Assembly: GCA_024233785.1 (NCBI GenBank)
Contig: JACKPD010000007.1
Location: 44,172-108,171, forward strand
Length of the DNA stretch: 64,000 nt
DNA from: Spirochaetales bacterium
GTDB lineage: Bacteria; Spirochaetota; Spirochaetia; CADAEX01
Reading direction: 5' to 3'
The position numbers and the translations under genes were made by a program. Below, in pieces: positions 33,937-43,246 of the stretch. Within the stretch, counting starts at the first letter, position 1, and the number at the start of each line of letters is the position of its first letter. The notes beneath the pieces are model-generated. The model had not been told where the DNA came from. It was given only the letters and a program-made list of their open reading frames with translations, and did no database searches.

Positions 33937-34064
33937 CTTAAAAAGATTATTCCTTCTGAAATAGCTTGTCAATTTAAAATATTAAAAGCGCATGCAGCTG
34001 AAATTATATATAAAATCTGTTATACTATAAATTTTATTATGATCTCAAGAGTTAAGGATAATAG

Positions 34065-34799
34065 ATGATAAGCTCAATAAAGTTTGATAGAGGATATCAG
34101 GTAAAACTCACCGGAATCGGCAGGAAAAAGATTCAATTCAACAACAGACTCAATCTGCTGTCTGGACCTAACGGATCCGGGAAAAGCACAATTCTAAAAG
34201 CGCTTGCGGAATCCGCGGGGTGTGCAGACGGCGGATGGTCATCTTCTGATAAAGGGCCAGCAGGAAAATACAGCAGTGTAAAGACAGTTATCGGCAGCAT
34301 TCCGTCATCATCCCCGCTCATCATTATGGAAACTGCGGATTCTTCGTATTCTGTTGAATGGGACGGCAGTCCGGTCTTTTTCCAGGACTGCTATACCAAT
34401 TCTGAAAAATCATTTATCAATCCTGACTTTTTTGATGACTATACCAATCTCCGTTCAACAGGTGAAAAAAGGATAGGACTGATAAATGAGCTTATTAATT
34501 ATATTGAGGACAGATTCCTTACCTGGAAAATGAAAAAAGAAGACAGGCCGACACTTCTTCTTGATGAAATTGACAACCATATTGGATTCGCGGGCCAGGC
34601 CCTTCTCTGGAAGGAAATTTTCCCCCGCCTTATAAAAAAATACCAGCTTGTAGTCTCGACCCATAGTATTTTCCCGCTGCTGCTGAAAAAAGACAACAGC
34701 CTCAGGCAGGATAATATCATATCACTATACAAAGGATATGAAGATATCTGCATAAACGAGCTTGCAAAGGCTGTTGATTTTTATAACAGCAGTACCTGA
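34065..34799 (+). CDS. Stand-alone AAA/ABC-type ATPase
   Basis: A 244-residue ATPase. Walker A 'GPNGSGKSTILKAL' is at ~34-47, a short signature-like 'RSTGEKRIG' at ~123, Walker B 'TLLLDEIDNH' at ~160 and the switch His in 'VVSTHSIFPLLL' at ~197. It has no membrane segments and lacks the helical domain of transport ABC proteins, resembling the AAA-ATPases of the OLD/RecF-like or 'AAA family ATPase' group. No nuclease (TOPRIM) domain and no obvious partner gene follow, so its role is unknown. It is divergent from mprF. AAGGA lies 7 nt before the ATG. Confidence 0.8.
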   Translation: MISSIKFDRGYQVKLTGIGRKKIQFNNRLNLLSGPNGSGKSTILKALAESAGCADGGWSSSDKGPAGKYSSVKTVIGSIPSSSPLIIMETADSSYSVEWDGSPVFFQDCYTNSEKSFINPDFFDDYTNLRSTGEKRIGLINELINYIEDRFLTWKMKKEDRPTLLLDEIDNHIGFAGQALLWKEIFPRLIKKYQLVVSTHSIFPLLLKKDNSLRQDNIISLYKGYEDICINELAKAVDFYNSST

Positions 34800-34836
34800 A
34801 CAGACTGATTGCAGCCCTGCAAATAATTATATAAAG

Positions 34837-36366
34837 CTATGTTTCAACACGATTCCTGCCGTTTTCTTTGGCAATGTACAGCGCGAGATCAGCTTTTTTA
34901 AGAAAAAGGTCAATATCAAACTGATTGACATGCCTGGTGCCGAATACTCCAAAGCTTGATGTCATCGCAATATTGTATGAACTGTATTCAATCTGATTTG
35001 CTTCAATTTTGCATCTTAATTTTTCAGCCAGTATAATGGCCTCCTTGATATCTGTATCGGGAAGGAATAAAGCGAATTCCTCTCCTCCGAGCCTTCCCAT
35101 GATATCGCTGCCCCTGATACTTCCAAGGCATAGATTGACAATATTTTTCAAGGCAGCATCCCCGGCATCGTGCCCGAATCGGTCATTAACATTCTTAAAG
35201 TGGTCTATATCCATAAATATAAGTGATGACGGTCTTGAATACCTTTTTGCCTTTGAGAGCTCTCTTTTGCAGAGTTCTATAAAATTTCGTCGGTTGTTTA
35301 TTCCGGTAAGACTGTCAGTCGATGCCAGTTTTTCAAGCTGATTCAAAAGTTCAATATGTTTTGTTATATTGTTAATTACAACAGTTTTTCCAATTGTTGT
35401 TTTCTTTCTGATTACAGGTGAAAGACGGCAGCTGAAATACATGCTTTTCCCGTTTTTGACAATGCTCAGTTCAAACTCCTCTTTCCTGCTTGCAGATACA
35501 AATTTTAATAAATCAGGATAATCATCCAGTACAGCACAGGCCGGCCGGCCGATACTCTCACGGGAAAGTTTTTCAATAGTTTCCAGTGCTGCAGGATTAA
35601 AGTCGATAATCTGATTTTCAGTATCAAAGACAATTACGGCATCTTTCATTCCATCAAAAACAGAAGACCTGGCAACAGGAATAATTTTAAAGAGCTGCAG
35701 ATTAAAAAGGCCGTATATAAAAACAAGTGCTGATACTGTAAGAGCAAATGACGTAAGATCAAGCCCCCATGGATTAATTTCAAGAAGATATATGATATAA
35801 GTAATCCAGGGAATTATTGAGCCAAGGAGCATCAAGAACGTCTGTTTCCTGTAATAAGGCTGTATTTTAAACAAAGATCTGGCAAATAAGACAGTACAGG
35901 TAAATAAAGCCAGGTTTTTGTAGATCATATCCACATTATAAATAGGACCTCTATGAAAAGAAAATAAAGGAATGATTCGGCTGTAGTCGACAGAAAAATC
36001 TTTATAAAAAAGGTGATGGTATTCTGTTGTCAAAGCTGATGCAGATAAAACAACTGAATATGCAAACAAAAAGCCATAGAATATTTTTTTATTTCTGAAA
36101 TTGAAACCTGTAAATTCAAATGAAAGCAATATCCAGAATGTCGGAATAAACGGAATACCAAGGTATTGTATCTTGGCAGCAATGAGCATACCGGAAAGGT
36201 TCTGTGAAGAAAGTTCAATTCCGTAGCCGATAGAGTAGACGGCACAGGAGAGCATAAGCCCGGTGAATGCCAGAACAGCAGGTGAGTTTTTCTTTTTAAA
36301 TGCGGCTAAAGCAAGTAAAATATCAACAACACCCGCCGCGGCAAGAACTACAGAGAAGATATTCAT
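34837..36366 (-). CDS. Membrane diguanylate cyclase (7TM-PAS-GGDEF)
   Basis: A 509-residue protein. Residues 1-215 form about seven transmembrane helices resembling the N-terminal 7TM sensor of histidine kinases. A PAS domain spans ~220-335 ('DAVIVFDTENQIIDFNPAALETI'), and ~345-505 is a GGDEF domain with the active-site motif 'GGEEF' and, upstream, 'RGSD', the RxxD inhibitory site for c-di-GMP. It should make c-di-GMP in the cytoplasm in response to a membrane or small-molecule signal. With the degenerate HD-GYP protein at 48.9 kb it is one of two c-di-GMP-type proteins in the window. It converges with the ATPase gene without a visible terminator. Confidence 0.92.
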   Translation of the reverse strand: MNIFSVVLAAAGVVDILLALAAFKKKNSPAVLAFTGLMLSCAVYSIGYGIELSSQNLSGMLIAAKIQYLGIPFIPTFWILLSFEFTGFNFRNKKIFYGFLFAYSVVLSASALTTEYHHLFYKDFSVDYSRIIPLFSFHRGPIYNVDMIYKNLALFTCTVLFARSLFKIQPYYRKQTFLMLLGSIIPWITYIIYLLEINPWGLDLTSFALTVSALVFIYGLFNLQLFKIIPVARSSVFDGMKDAVIVFDTENQIIDFNPAALETIEKLSRESIGRPACAVLDDYPDLLKFVSASRKEEFELSIVKNGKSMYFSCRLSPVIRKKTTIGKTVVINNITKHIELLNQLEKLASTDSLTGINNRRNFIELCKRELSKAKRYSRPSSLIFMDIDHFKNVNDRFGHDAGDAALKNIVNLCLGSIRGSDIMGRLGGEEFALFLPDTDIKEAIILAEKLRCKIEANQIEYSSYNIAMTSSFGVFGTRHVNQFDIDLFLKKADLALYIAKENGRNRVET

Positions 36367-36441
36367 ATCGCTATCGTGAACAAATACTTAAACAGCTGAT
36401 TTTTTTATTGAATTTTATCCTGAATTCTGTTTTATTATTCA

Positions 36442-37002
36442 TCAGCCGCCGAGCATATCTTTTTTAAGATTCTTATCAGCCGGGTCGCTGCCAAGCCAGA
36501 TGGTAAAAAGAACTTCACGGAATTTGTCGTCATTTATCACGACAAGCTCTTTATCTCCCTTATACGCGGTTACCCCTTTTCCGGGAACGCTGACAAAGAT
36601 AAATGAATCGCCCTTGTTAATTTCATCACTGAAAACTGCGATAAAGCTGTCTATCCTGCCCTGAAGGGAGGATGTATCGCCGCCCATTGCTTTATCAAAT
36701 CCTTCCTGCACTGTTTCTTTCATCAGTTTACTGGTAATAATACCTGAAATTATATCAAGCCTGATAACTGAAGAAACCGGCCCTTTAAGCACGTCCTTTT
36801 CATCTGTAATTTTCTTTTCAGCATAGAGTGAACCGACATAAAGCTTAAGTACAAGTTTTTTTCTTATACCCGCGCCGTTTAAGCTGTACTGCTTTCCGCC
36901 ATAGGATACAGAATCTGAAACATCCACGCCTGCAATTGACGGGCCTGCAAATGCTGCCAGTCCGAAAAACATCAGCATCAGTGCTGCAAAAATCTTTTTC
37001 AT
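36442..37002 (-). CDS. Secreted chalcone-isomerase-fold protein
   Basis: A 186-residue protein with a signal peptide ('KKIFAALMLMFFGLAAFA') and the chalcone isomerase-like fold: 'LNGAGIRKKLVLKLYVGSLYAEKK', 'SVIRLDIISGIITSKLMKETVQEGFDKAM', 'GDSFIFVSVPGKGVTAY' and the end 'FREVLFTIWLGSDPAD'. This is the bacterial periplasmic branch; in it the Arg/Tyr residues of plant enzymes are not retained, so it probably binds a hydrophobic ligand rather than isomerising flavonoids. It stands between the diguanylate cyclase and the hybrid kinase; no operon partner is evident. AGAGG lies 7 nt before the ATG. Confidence 0.85.
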   Translation of the reverse strand: MKKIFAALMLMFFGLAAFAGPSIAGVDVSDSVSYGGKQYSLNGAGIRKKLVLKLYVGSLYAEKKITDEKDVLKGPVSSVIRLDIISGIITSKLMKETVQEGFDKAMGGDTSSLQGRIDSFIAVFSDEINKGDSFIFVSVPGKGVTAYKGDKELVVINDDKFREVLFTIWLGSDPADKNLKKDMLGG

Positions 37003-37223
37003 GTTTATACCTCTTTAAGGAGTATATAATCAGTTTATTCAGCGGGCAAGATATTTATCTGACAATAGCCCGGACAAACTGAAATTCAACAGGGCTGGAA
37101 ACTGTATTTTTTGTGCTGCCGGGAGCAATAATGGGTTAATTAATTTTTTATTTCCCGGATAGTATTATATAATAAATTAATTACAGATTTATTTTATTAA
37201 AAAAAGTGTTTACGGAGTAATTT

Positions 37224-40200
37224 ATGGATAACAGCATCCGTATAATTGTCATCAATGACGAACCGGTTCAGGGGCGCCTGTTTGTCCTTTTACTTGAAAA
37301 AAAAGGATATAACGCAGTTTTTTATGAAAGTGCAGAATCATTCCTTGAATTGGAAAAAACCGGAAGTTTACCTGATCTTATAATAACTGACCTTTATATG
37401 CCGGGTATTGACGGATGGCGTTTATGCAGACTTCTAAGAACCGGGGAGTATTCCGCTTATAATAAAATACCTGTACTTGTAGTATCATCCACATTCGCGG
37501 GAGAAGATGCATCAGCCATTACGGCGGATATGGGCGCAAACGCATTTCTCTCATCCCCTTTTGAGCACAAGGTGTTTTATTCAACAGTAGAACAGCTTCT
37601 TAAAGGAGAAAAACCGGTCAACCGGTTAAAAATACTTGCAGTAGAAGACAGCCTTGTATACAGAAAACTGATAACCATGGCATTTGAGCCGGGAAACAAC
37701 ACTGTAGTAACTGCAGTTAACGGGGAAGAGGCGGAGAAGCAGTTCGCCAAAACGTTATTTGATGTTATAATTATTGACTATCATCTTCCTGATGCCAAGG
37801 GCAGTGAACTGCTTGAAAAATTCATGCAGGCAAGGCCGGACAGCATCATAATAATGATAACATCAGACCCGGACCCGGAGCACGCTCTGGAATGGATGAA
37901 AAGCGGTGCCGCAGCTTACGCCAGAAAACCATTTAAACCGGAATACATTGCCGAGTTATGCAGAAGGGCAAGAAGGGAACAGCTGCTTCTCAGGGTTGAA
38001 AGCCATCTGAACAGGAGAACTCAGGAGCTTAACAGGGAAGAGACTAATTTCAGGGAATTTTTTAATAATCTTCCGGTATGCGCATATAAAGCGGAAACTG
38101 AAGGTAAAATTATTGCCGTTAATAACGCCTGCCGTAAAATTCTGAGGGCAGCGGAAAAAGACAATGAAGATATAACAGATTACAGCATTTATGATTTTTA
38201 CACAGAACCGGAAGCTGTTAATTCTTTTAAATATCAGCTTATGGAAAACGGATTTGTCAACAGCATGGAAGCCGGGATAATAAGACGGGACGGGACAAAG
38301 GCATGGATAAGCCATACGGCAAGACTGGTCAAAGATCCGGAAGGGAGACCTCATTTCATCAGCGGCACGGTGCAGGATATAACTGAAAGAAAAACTGCCG
38401 AGGCAGCATTAAAAAAAAGCGAAAAAAAATACCAGGCGCTTATCTCTTTAGCTCCCGACTATTACTTTTTAGTTGACAATGAATACAGTCTCATAGATTG
38501 CTCTTCCAGTACTCACAACCTTTTTTTCTTGTCCAGAGCCGAATTTATCGGGAAAAACATAGCAGATATTTTCCCGGCGGAAGCTGCATTACTGACAATG
38601 GAGAAAGTAACAGAAGCCCTTAAATCGGGAGAACCGCAGAGTTTCGAATTCAGAATAAGGATTAAAGATGATATAAAATGGTTTGAATCAAGGATGGTTG
38701 TAAGCGGCAGGCAGGAGGTTCTTGCAATTCTCAGGGATATTACAATAGAAAAAACAGAAGAACAGCTGCTGCTCTTAAAAATAAAGCTTAATGACTATTC
38801 ATATTCCCATACACTGCGCGAGTCGCTGATGAAAGTTCTTGATGAACTGGAGGCACAGACCGGAAGCAGCACGTCATTTTATCACCTGCTGGATGAAGAT
38901 GAACGCAATATCAAACTGCATACATGGTCTTCTAACTCTATAAAAAATTATGCCGGGACATTTTATGCTAAAGATCCGGTAATCGATATCTCAGAAAACC
39001 CGGTCCTTGCCGAATGTGTAAAAGTTAAAAAACCGATTATTTTCAACAGCGGAAACAATGTAAATCAAAAAATGGAAAAAGTCCGGGAGATTATAATCCC
39101 TGTAATACGCAATAATAAAGTAAGAGCCATTGCAGGGATCGGCAGCAAGGATACTGTTTATACAGAACTGGACCAGTTTGTCATCGGCAGGCTTGGTGAA
39201 ATTGCGTTTGATATAGTTGAAAGAAAATTCACGGAGGAGGACAGACATAATTCAGAAATCAAACTCTTCAATCTTATCAACAACTCCTCCGATGTTCTGA
39301 TCCTTCTGGATGAAAACGGGAGGGGTAAATTTATAAGCAGGTCCATGGAAAGGATCACAGGGGATAAACCCGAAGAGCTTACAGGAAGGGCCTTTACAGA
39401 CTTTATCCATCCTGACGATCTGCCTGAAGCTGTTAAAGCCTTTAACGCGCTTCTTGAATCAAAAAACCATGATGAAGTATTTAAAATTGAATACAGGCAT
39501 GCCCACAGATCAGCCGGATGGGTGACTATGGAAGCAATCGGGCGGAATTTCATAAGTGATCCGGCGACCAACGGCATAGTAATCAGCATAAGGGACATAA
39601 GCGAAAGAAAGGAGAATGAGGCAAAACAGCTTATGCTTGAAGACAGCCTGAGACATGCACAGAAAATGGAATCAATCGGAACAATGGCAGGAGGCATAGC
39701 GCATGACTTCAACAACCTTCTTCAGGCTATAAGCGGTTATACACAGCTCCTGATGCTTGATAAGGAAGCTGATGATCCGGATTATTCCAAACTTGAAGCG
39801 ATAAACAGGGCCGGAGAAAGCGCGGCAAGGCTTGTCAAACAGATGCTTTTATTCAGCAGAAAAGCGGAATCTGTCAAGATAACATCAAATATCAATGTCT
39901 CGGTAAACCATTCACTTAAAATAGTTGAGAGAACAATTCCCAAAATGATAAAAATTGAAACCTGCCTTGATGATAATGTTTACCCCGTAAAAGCAGACCC
40001 GCTTCAGATTGAACAGATTATCCTTAATTTATGCAGCAATGCATCTGATGCGATGCCTGACGGCGGATTACTCAGAATTGAAACCGGCCGTGCGGATATT
40101 AAGGAGGAATTTTTTTCCGAGAACGGACTGGTTCCCTGCGGGAAATATACTTTTCTTGATATTTCAGATACAGGATGCGGAATTGACAGCAGTATTTCAG

Positions 40201-40802
40201 GAAAAATTTATGACCCGTTCTTTACAACAAAAGAAACCGGGAAAGGGACAGGCCTGGGACTTTCAACCGTTTATGGAATTGTAAAAAGCCACGGAGGATT
40301 TCTGAAATGCGATAGTTCACCGGACAGCGGAACAGTCTTCCATCTTTTTTTTCCGGCATCTGAAGAAGATATTACCAGTAAAAAACCCCGGCAGAATATT
40401 ACTGATAAAAAAACTACTGCCGGAAGAGAAACCGTGATGATTGTTGATGATAATAAAGCGATTCTTGATTTCATGGACATCAGCCTGACTCATTACGGCT
40501 ATAATGTTATCCAGGCTGAATCGGGTGAAGAAGCAATTGAAATCCTAAGTAATCTGGTAAAAGAAATTGATATTGTTGTTCTTGATATTAACATGCCTGG
40601 TATGGGGGGGCATAAATGCCTGAAAAAACTGATTACCGTTTCTCCTGATTTAAAAATTATTATTGCAAGCGGTTATTCCAGCAATCTTCCTGAAAAAGAA
40701 TTACTTCTTAAGGGAGCATCAGAAGTCATATCAAAACCATACGCATTAAAGGATCTGCTCTCTGTAATAAGAAGGGTTCTCGGTGCTGCGGCTGATGCTT
40801 GA
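37224..40802 (+). CDS. Hybrid sensor histidine kinase with three receiver domains
   Basis: An 1192-residue cytoplasmic kinase without membrane segments. Domain order: receiver 1 (~5-125, phospho-Asp in 'IITDLYMPG'), receiver 2 (~135-250, 'IIDYHLPDAKG'), PAS (~280-395), PAS (~400-515), GAF-like (~535-675), PAS (~685-800), HisKA with His in 'AGGIAHDFNNLLQAISGY', HATPase with 'NLCSNASDAM', 'DTGCGI' and 'GKGTGLGLSTVYGIV', and receiver 3 (~1065-1185, 'VVLDINMPGMGG'). It integrates several inputs and relays phosphate internally; the output partner is not encoded nearby. GGAG precedes the ATG. A parvulin gene follows after 31 bp but has no obvious functional tie. Confidence 0.94.
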   Translation: MDNSIRIIVINDEPVQGRLFVLLLEKKGYNAVFYESAESFLELEKTGSLPDLIITDLYMPGIDGWRLCRLLRTGEYSAYNKIPVLVVSSTFAGEDASAITADMGANAFLSSPFEHKVFYSTVEQLLKGEKPVNRLKILAVEDSLVYRKLITMAFEPGNNTVVTAVNGEEAEKQFAKTLFDVIIIDYHLPDAKGSELLEKFMQARPDSIIIMITSDPDPEHALEWMKSGAAAYARKPFKPEYIAELCRRARREQLLLRVESHLNRRTQELNREETNFREFFNNLPVCAYKAETEGKIIAVNNACRKILRAAEKDNEDITDYSIYDFYTEPEAVNSFKYQLMENGFVNSMEAGIIRRDGTKAWISHTARLVKDPEGRPHFISGTVQDITERKTAEAALKKSEKKYQALISLAPDYYFLVDNEYSLIDCSSSTHNLFFLSRAEFIGKNIADIFPAEAALLTMEKVTEALKSGEPQSFEFRIRIKDDIKWFESRMVVSGRQEVLAILRDITIEKTEEQLLLLKIKLNDYSYSHTLRESLMKVLDELEAQTGSSTSFYHLLDEDERNIKLHTWSSNSIKNYAGTFYAKDPVIDISENPVLAECVKVKKPIIFNSGNNVNQKMEKVREIIIPVIRNNKVRAIAGIGSKDTVYTELDQFVIGRLGEIAFDIVERKFTEEDRHNSEIKLFNLINNSSDVLILLDENGRGKFISRSMERITGDKPEELTGRAFTDFIHPDDLPEAVKAFNALLESKNHDEVFKIEYRHAHRSAGWVTMEAIGRNFISDPATNGIVISIRDISERKENEAKQLMLEDSLRHAQKMESIGTMAGGIAHDFNNLLQAISGYTQLLMLDKEADDPDYSKLEAINRAGESAARLVKQMLLFSRKAESVKITSNINVSVNHSLKIVERTIPKMIKIETCLDDNVYPVKADPLQIEQIILNLCSNASDAMPDGGLLRIETGRADIKEEFFSENGLVPCGKYTFLDISDTGCGIDSSISGKIYDPFFTTKETGKGTGLGLSTVYGIVKSHGGFLKCDSSPDSGTVFHLFFPASEEDITSKKPRQNITDKKTTAGRETVMIVDDNKAILDFMDISLTHYGYNVIQAESGEEAIEILSNLVKEIDIVVLDINMPGMGGHKCLKKLITVSPDLKIIIASGYSSNLPEKELLLKGASEVISKPYALKDLLSVIRRVLGAAADA

Positions 40803-40833
40803 GAATATTTTAAAAATAGTTTAATGTTGATTC

Positions 40834-41109
40834 ATGGAATGGAAAGCAAGTCACATACTTATTAAAGACAGGCGCCTGGCAGAAGAGCTCCTTAAAAAAA
40901 TTAAACAGGGCGCCAATTTTGAAGCACTCGCAAGAGAGTATTCCACATGCCCGAGTAAATCAAAGGGCGGGGACCTGGGATGGTTCGGCCCCGGGCAGAT
41001 GGTAAAACCATTTGAGGACGCTGTCAAAAAAACCGGTGCAGGATCTGTAAGCGATGTAATATCAACACAGTTCGGTTATCACATTATCAAGGTTACCGCA
41101 AAAAAATAA
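40834..41109 (+). CDS. Parvulin-type peptidyl-prolyl cis/trans isomerase (cytoplasmic, PpiC-like)
   Basis: A 91-residue single-domain parvulin. The fold is complete: 'KASHILIKDRRLAEELLKKI', 'FEALAREYSTCPSKSKGGDLGWFGPGQMVKPFEDAV' (in outline) and 'VISTQFGYHIIKVT', with the catalytic-site His in 'ASHIL' and 'YHIIKV' and Cys in 'STCPS'. No signal peptide is present, so it acts in the cytoplasm like E. coli PpiC. No clear Shine-Dalgarno is visible before the ATG. Confidence 0.92.
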   Translation: MEWKASHILIKDRRLAEELLKKIKQGANFEALAREYSTCPSKSKGGDLGWFGPGQMVKPFEDAVKKTGAGSVSDVISTQFGYHIIKVTAKK

Positions 41110-41321
41110 GCAGTCCCGCTGTAAACCATTATCTTCTCCTGTTTTCTTTCAAAAAAACTGATAATTCATAAAAACTCTGTATACAGTCAGGCTGTGAATG
41201 AAACCGCTTTTGATAAATGTAAAAATTATTTTCATTTTTATCGCAAGTAGCACAAAAAAGTCCAATATATAATTATGTTTTGAAAAACTTTGTTCATTTA
41301 TAATTCATTATGAAAAAAACT

Positions 41322-41349
41322 TTACTTATTAGAAAAGCTGGGTTATAAT
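41322..41349 (+). promoter_or_regulatory. Candidate sigma-70 promoter of the Fbp-like ABC operon
   Basis: TTACTT (41322-41327) and TATAAT (41344-41349) spaced by 16 bp, about 35 bp before the ATG of the permease gene. A small inverted repeat TTCAT-T-ATGAA (41304-41314) lies just upstream and could bind a regulator. Confidence 0.45.
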
Positions 41350-41383
41350 TTTTTTCAATCAATTTGAATATAAGGGGAACCTG

Positions 41384-43243
41384 ATGAGCATATCAGTCAA
41401 AACAGAGGGATTTAACAGTCCCCTCCTTCGGAAAGCAGGCAGGGAAATCAAAAAACCGGAAAGGGTAATAGGAATAATCCTGCTTGCCCTTCTTGTATTT
41501 TTTGTATTCATGCCTCTTATCAATATTTTCCAGACAGCTTTTACTTTTACACTTTCGGACAGAAGACTTCCACAGGTAGTTCTGCACGGATTAAAGGCAA
41601 TACCGGGAAATTTTACTCTTGTGCACCTTGAGAGGGTTTTTTACAGCGATGTTTCAAAAAACATGTTCTATAAACCATTATTGAACTCAATTGTTGTAAC
41701 AGGAGGCCTTACAATCCTGTCTATGCTGATAGGTTGTATTCTGGCATACCTTGTCGTAAGAACAGATCTGCCTTTCAAGAAGATAATTGCCAATGTAGCA
41801 ACTATTCCATATGTTATACCGTCCTGGCCGATCGCCCTTGCATGGCTTACCCTGTTTAAAAACCAGAGAATAGGCGGAAGTCAGGGATGGTTTCAGTATC
41901 TCACAGGCATCGCCCCGCCTGACTGGCTTTCCTACGGCCCTGTACCGATAATAATCTGCCTTTCGCTTCACTATTATGCTTTTTCCTTTATTACGGTATC
42001 AGGCGCCCTGGCTTCTATTGATTCCAACCTTGAAGAAACAGGCGCGCTTCTCGGCGCAAACAGAAGACAGGTTATGTCAAAGATAACGCTTCCTCTTGTT
42101 ATGCCTGCTATTCTTTCAGCTTTTATTCTGACTTTTTCAAAAGGTCTCGGAACTTTCGGAACGCCGGCTTTCCTCGGGCTTCCTGTTTCCTATACAACCC
42201 TGGCCACACAGATATACAGCGCGATAAGGAACAATCTTCCAGGCGATGCATTTATTATCGCGATAATCATGATAATTATATCCGGTCTGACCATTTACAT
42301 GAACGTAAAGGTAATAGGGGCAAGGAAAAGCTATGTAACTATATCCGGAAAAGGATTCAGGTCTAAACCGATGAATCTAGGCAGGGCCAGGTGGTTTATT
42401 TTCGCCCTTGTAATGTTATTTGTTATTACCTGTATATTCCTGCCGCTCTATGTTCTTCTGTATCAAACCTTTATGGAAGTAAACGGGGACTATTCATTAA
42501 GCAACTTTACTCTTCATTACTGGATTGGAGCACCGAATACAATAGGGAAAAGCGGAATAGTTCTGGGAGAAGGCCAGGCAGGAATACTACGCAATCCTGA
42601 TATATGGCTTACAACATGGAATTCCATAAGGCTTTCAATTACAGTATCCATTTTAGCCGGAATAATCGGTATTTTTCTGGGCTACGCCATAGTAAGGGGC
42701 AGAGGAACAAAACTCGCATCAGCCTGCGATACTTTTTCATTCGCGCCCTATATTATTCCCTCAATCGCGTTCGGCGCGGTATACCTCGGAATGTTTTCCA
42801 GGCCGATCGGGTTCTTCCCTTCACTTTACGGAACATTCGCGCTGCTGGTAATTGTATCGCTTGCCAAACGCCTTCCGTTTTCATCCAGGACAGGTTCCGC
42901 GGCCATGATGCAGATAGACAAATCTTTAGAAGAGGCAGGGACCCTGGTCGGCGCCGGTTTCTGGACAAAATTTACAAAGATTATTTACCCGCTGACAAAG
43001 AGCGGCTTTGTAGCCGGGTTTATGCTTTCATTCATATCAACCATGAGGGAGCTGTCTCTTATTGTATTACTTGTAACACCTGAGACAAAAATACTCCCTA
43101 CAATGACTTTCAGATACACCGAAGGCGGATATCACCAGTTTGGTGACGCAATAGCAATGATACTTGTGTTTCTGAGCCTGCTGGGGATTTACATTATCCG
43201 CAAATATCAGGGGACAGATATGGCAAAAGGAATCGGAGATTAA
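41384..43243 (+). CDS. Fused ABC transporter permease (FbpB/AfuB-like)
   Basis: A 619-residue inner-membrane protein with two fused permease halves, as in the Fe3+/organophosphate (Fbp/Afu) import family. Each half has ~6 helices and an EAA loop: 'EETGALLGANRRQVMSKITLP' (first half) and 'EEAGTLVGAGFWTKF' (second half), where the ATPase docks. It forms the pore for solute delivered by the binding protein encoded third. AAGGGG precedes the ATG. The ATPase gene begins 3 bp after its stop. Confidence 0.93.
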   Translation: MSISVKTEGFNSPLLRKAGREIKKPERVIGIILLALLVFFVFMPLINIFQTAFTFTLSDRRLPQVVLHGLKAIPGNFTLVHLERVFYSDVSKNMFYKPLLNSIVVTGGLTILSMLIGCILAYLVVRTDLPFKKIIANVATIPYVIPSWPIALAWLTLFKNQRIGGSQGWFQYLTGIAPPDWLSYGPVPIIICLSLHYYAFSFITVSGALASIDSNLEETGALLGANRRQVMSKITLPLVMPAILSAFILTFSKGLGTFGTPAFLGLPVSYTTLATQIYSAIRNNLPGDAFIIAIIMIIISGLTIYMNVKVIGARKSYVTISGKGFRSKPMNLGRARWFIFALVMLFVITCIFLPLYVLLYQTFMEVNGDYSLSNFTLHYWIGAPNTIGKSGIVLGEGQAGILRNPDIWLTTWNSIRLSITVSILAGIIGIFLGYAIVRGRGTKLASACDTFSFAPYIIPSIAFGAVYLGMFSRPIGFFPSLYGTFALLVIVSLAKRLPFSSRTGSAAMMQIDKSLEEAGTLVGAGFWTKFTKIIYPLTKSGFVAGFMLSFISTMRELSLIVLLVTPETKILPTMTFRYTEGGYHQFGDAIAMILVFLSLLGIYIIRKYQGTDMAKGIGD

Positions 43244-43246
43244 TTT

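Noticed and set aside
41304..41314. Fur box upstream of the ABC importer
   Set aside because: Only a 5-bp-arm inverted repeat is seen, too short to support a Fur site.
42604..43083. Plus-strand 159-codon frame in the ABC permease
   Set aside because: Out-of-frame shadow of the permease second half, without ribosome site.
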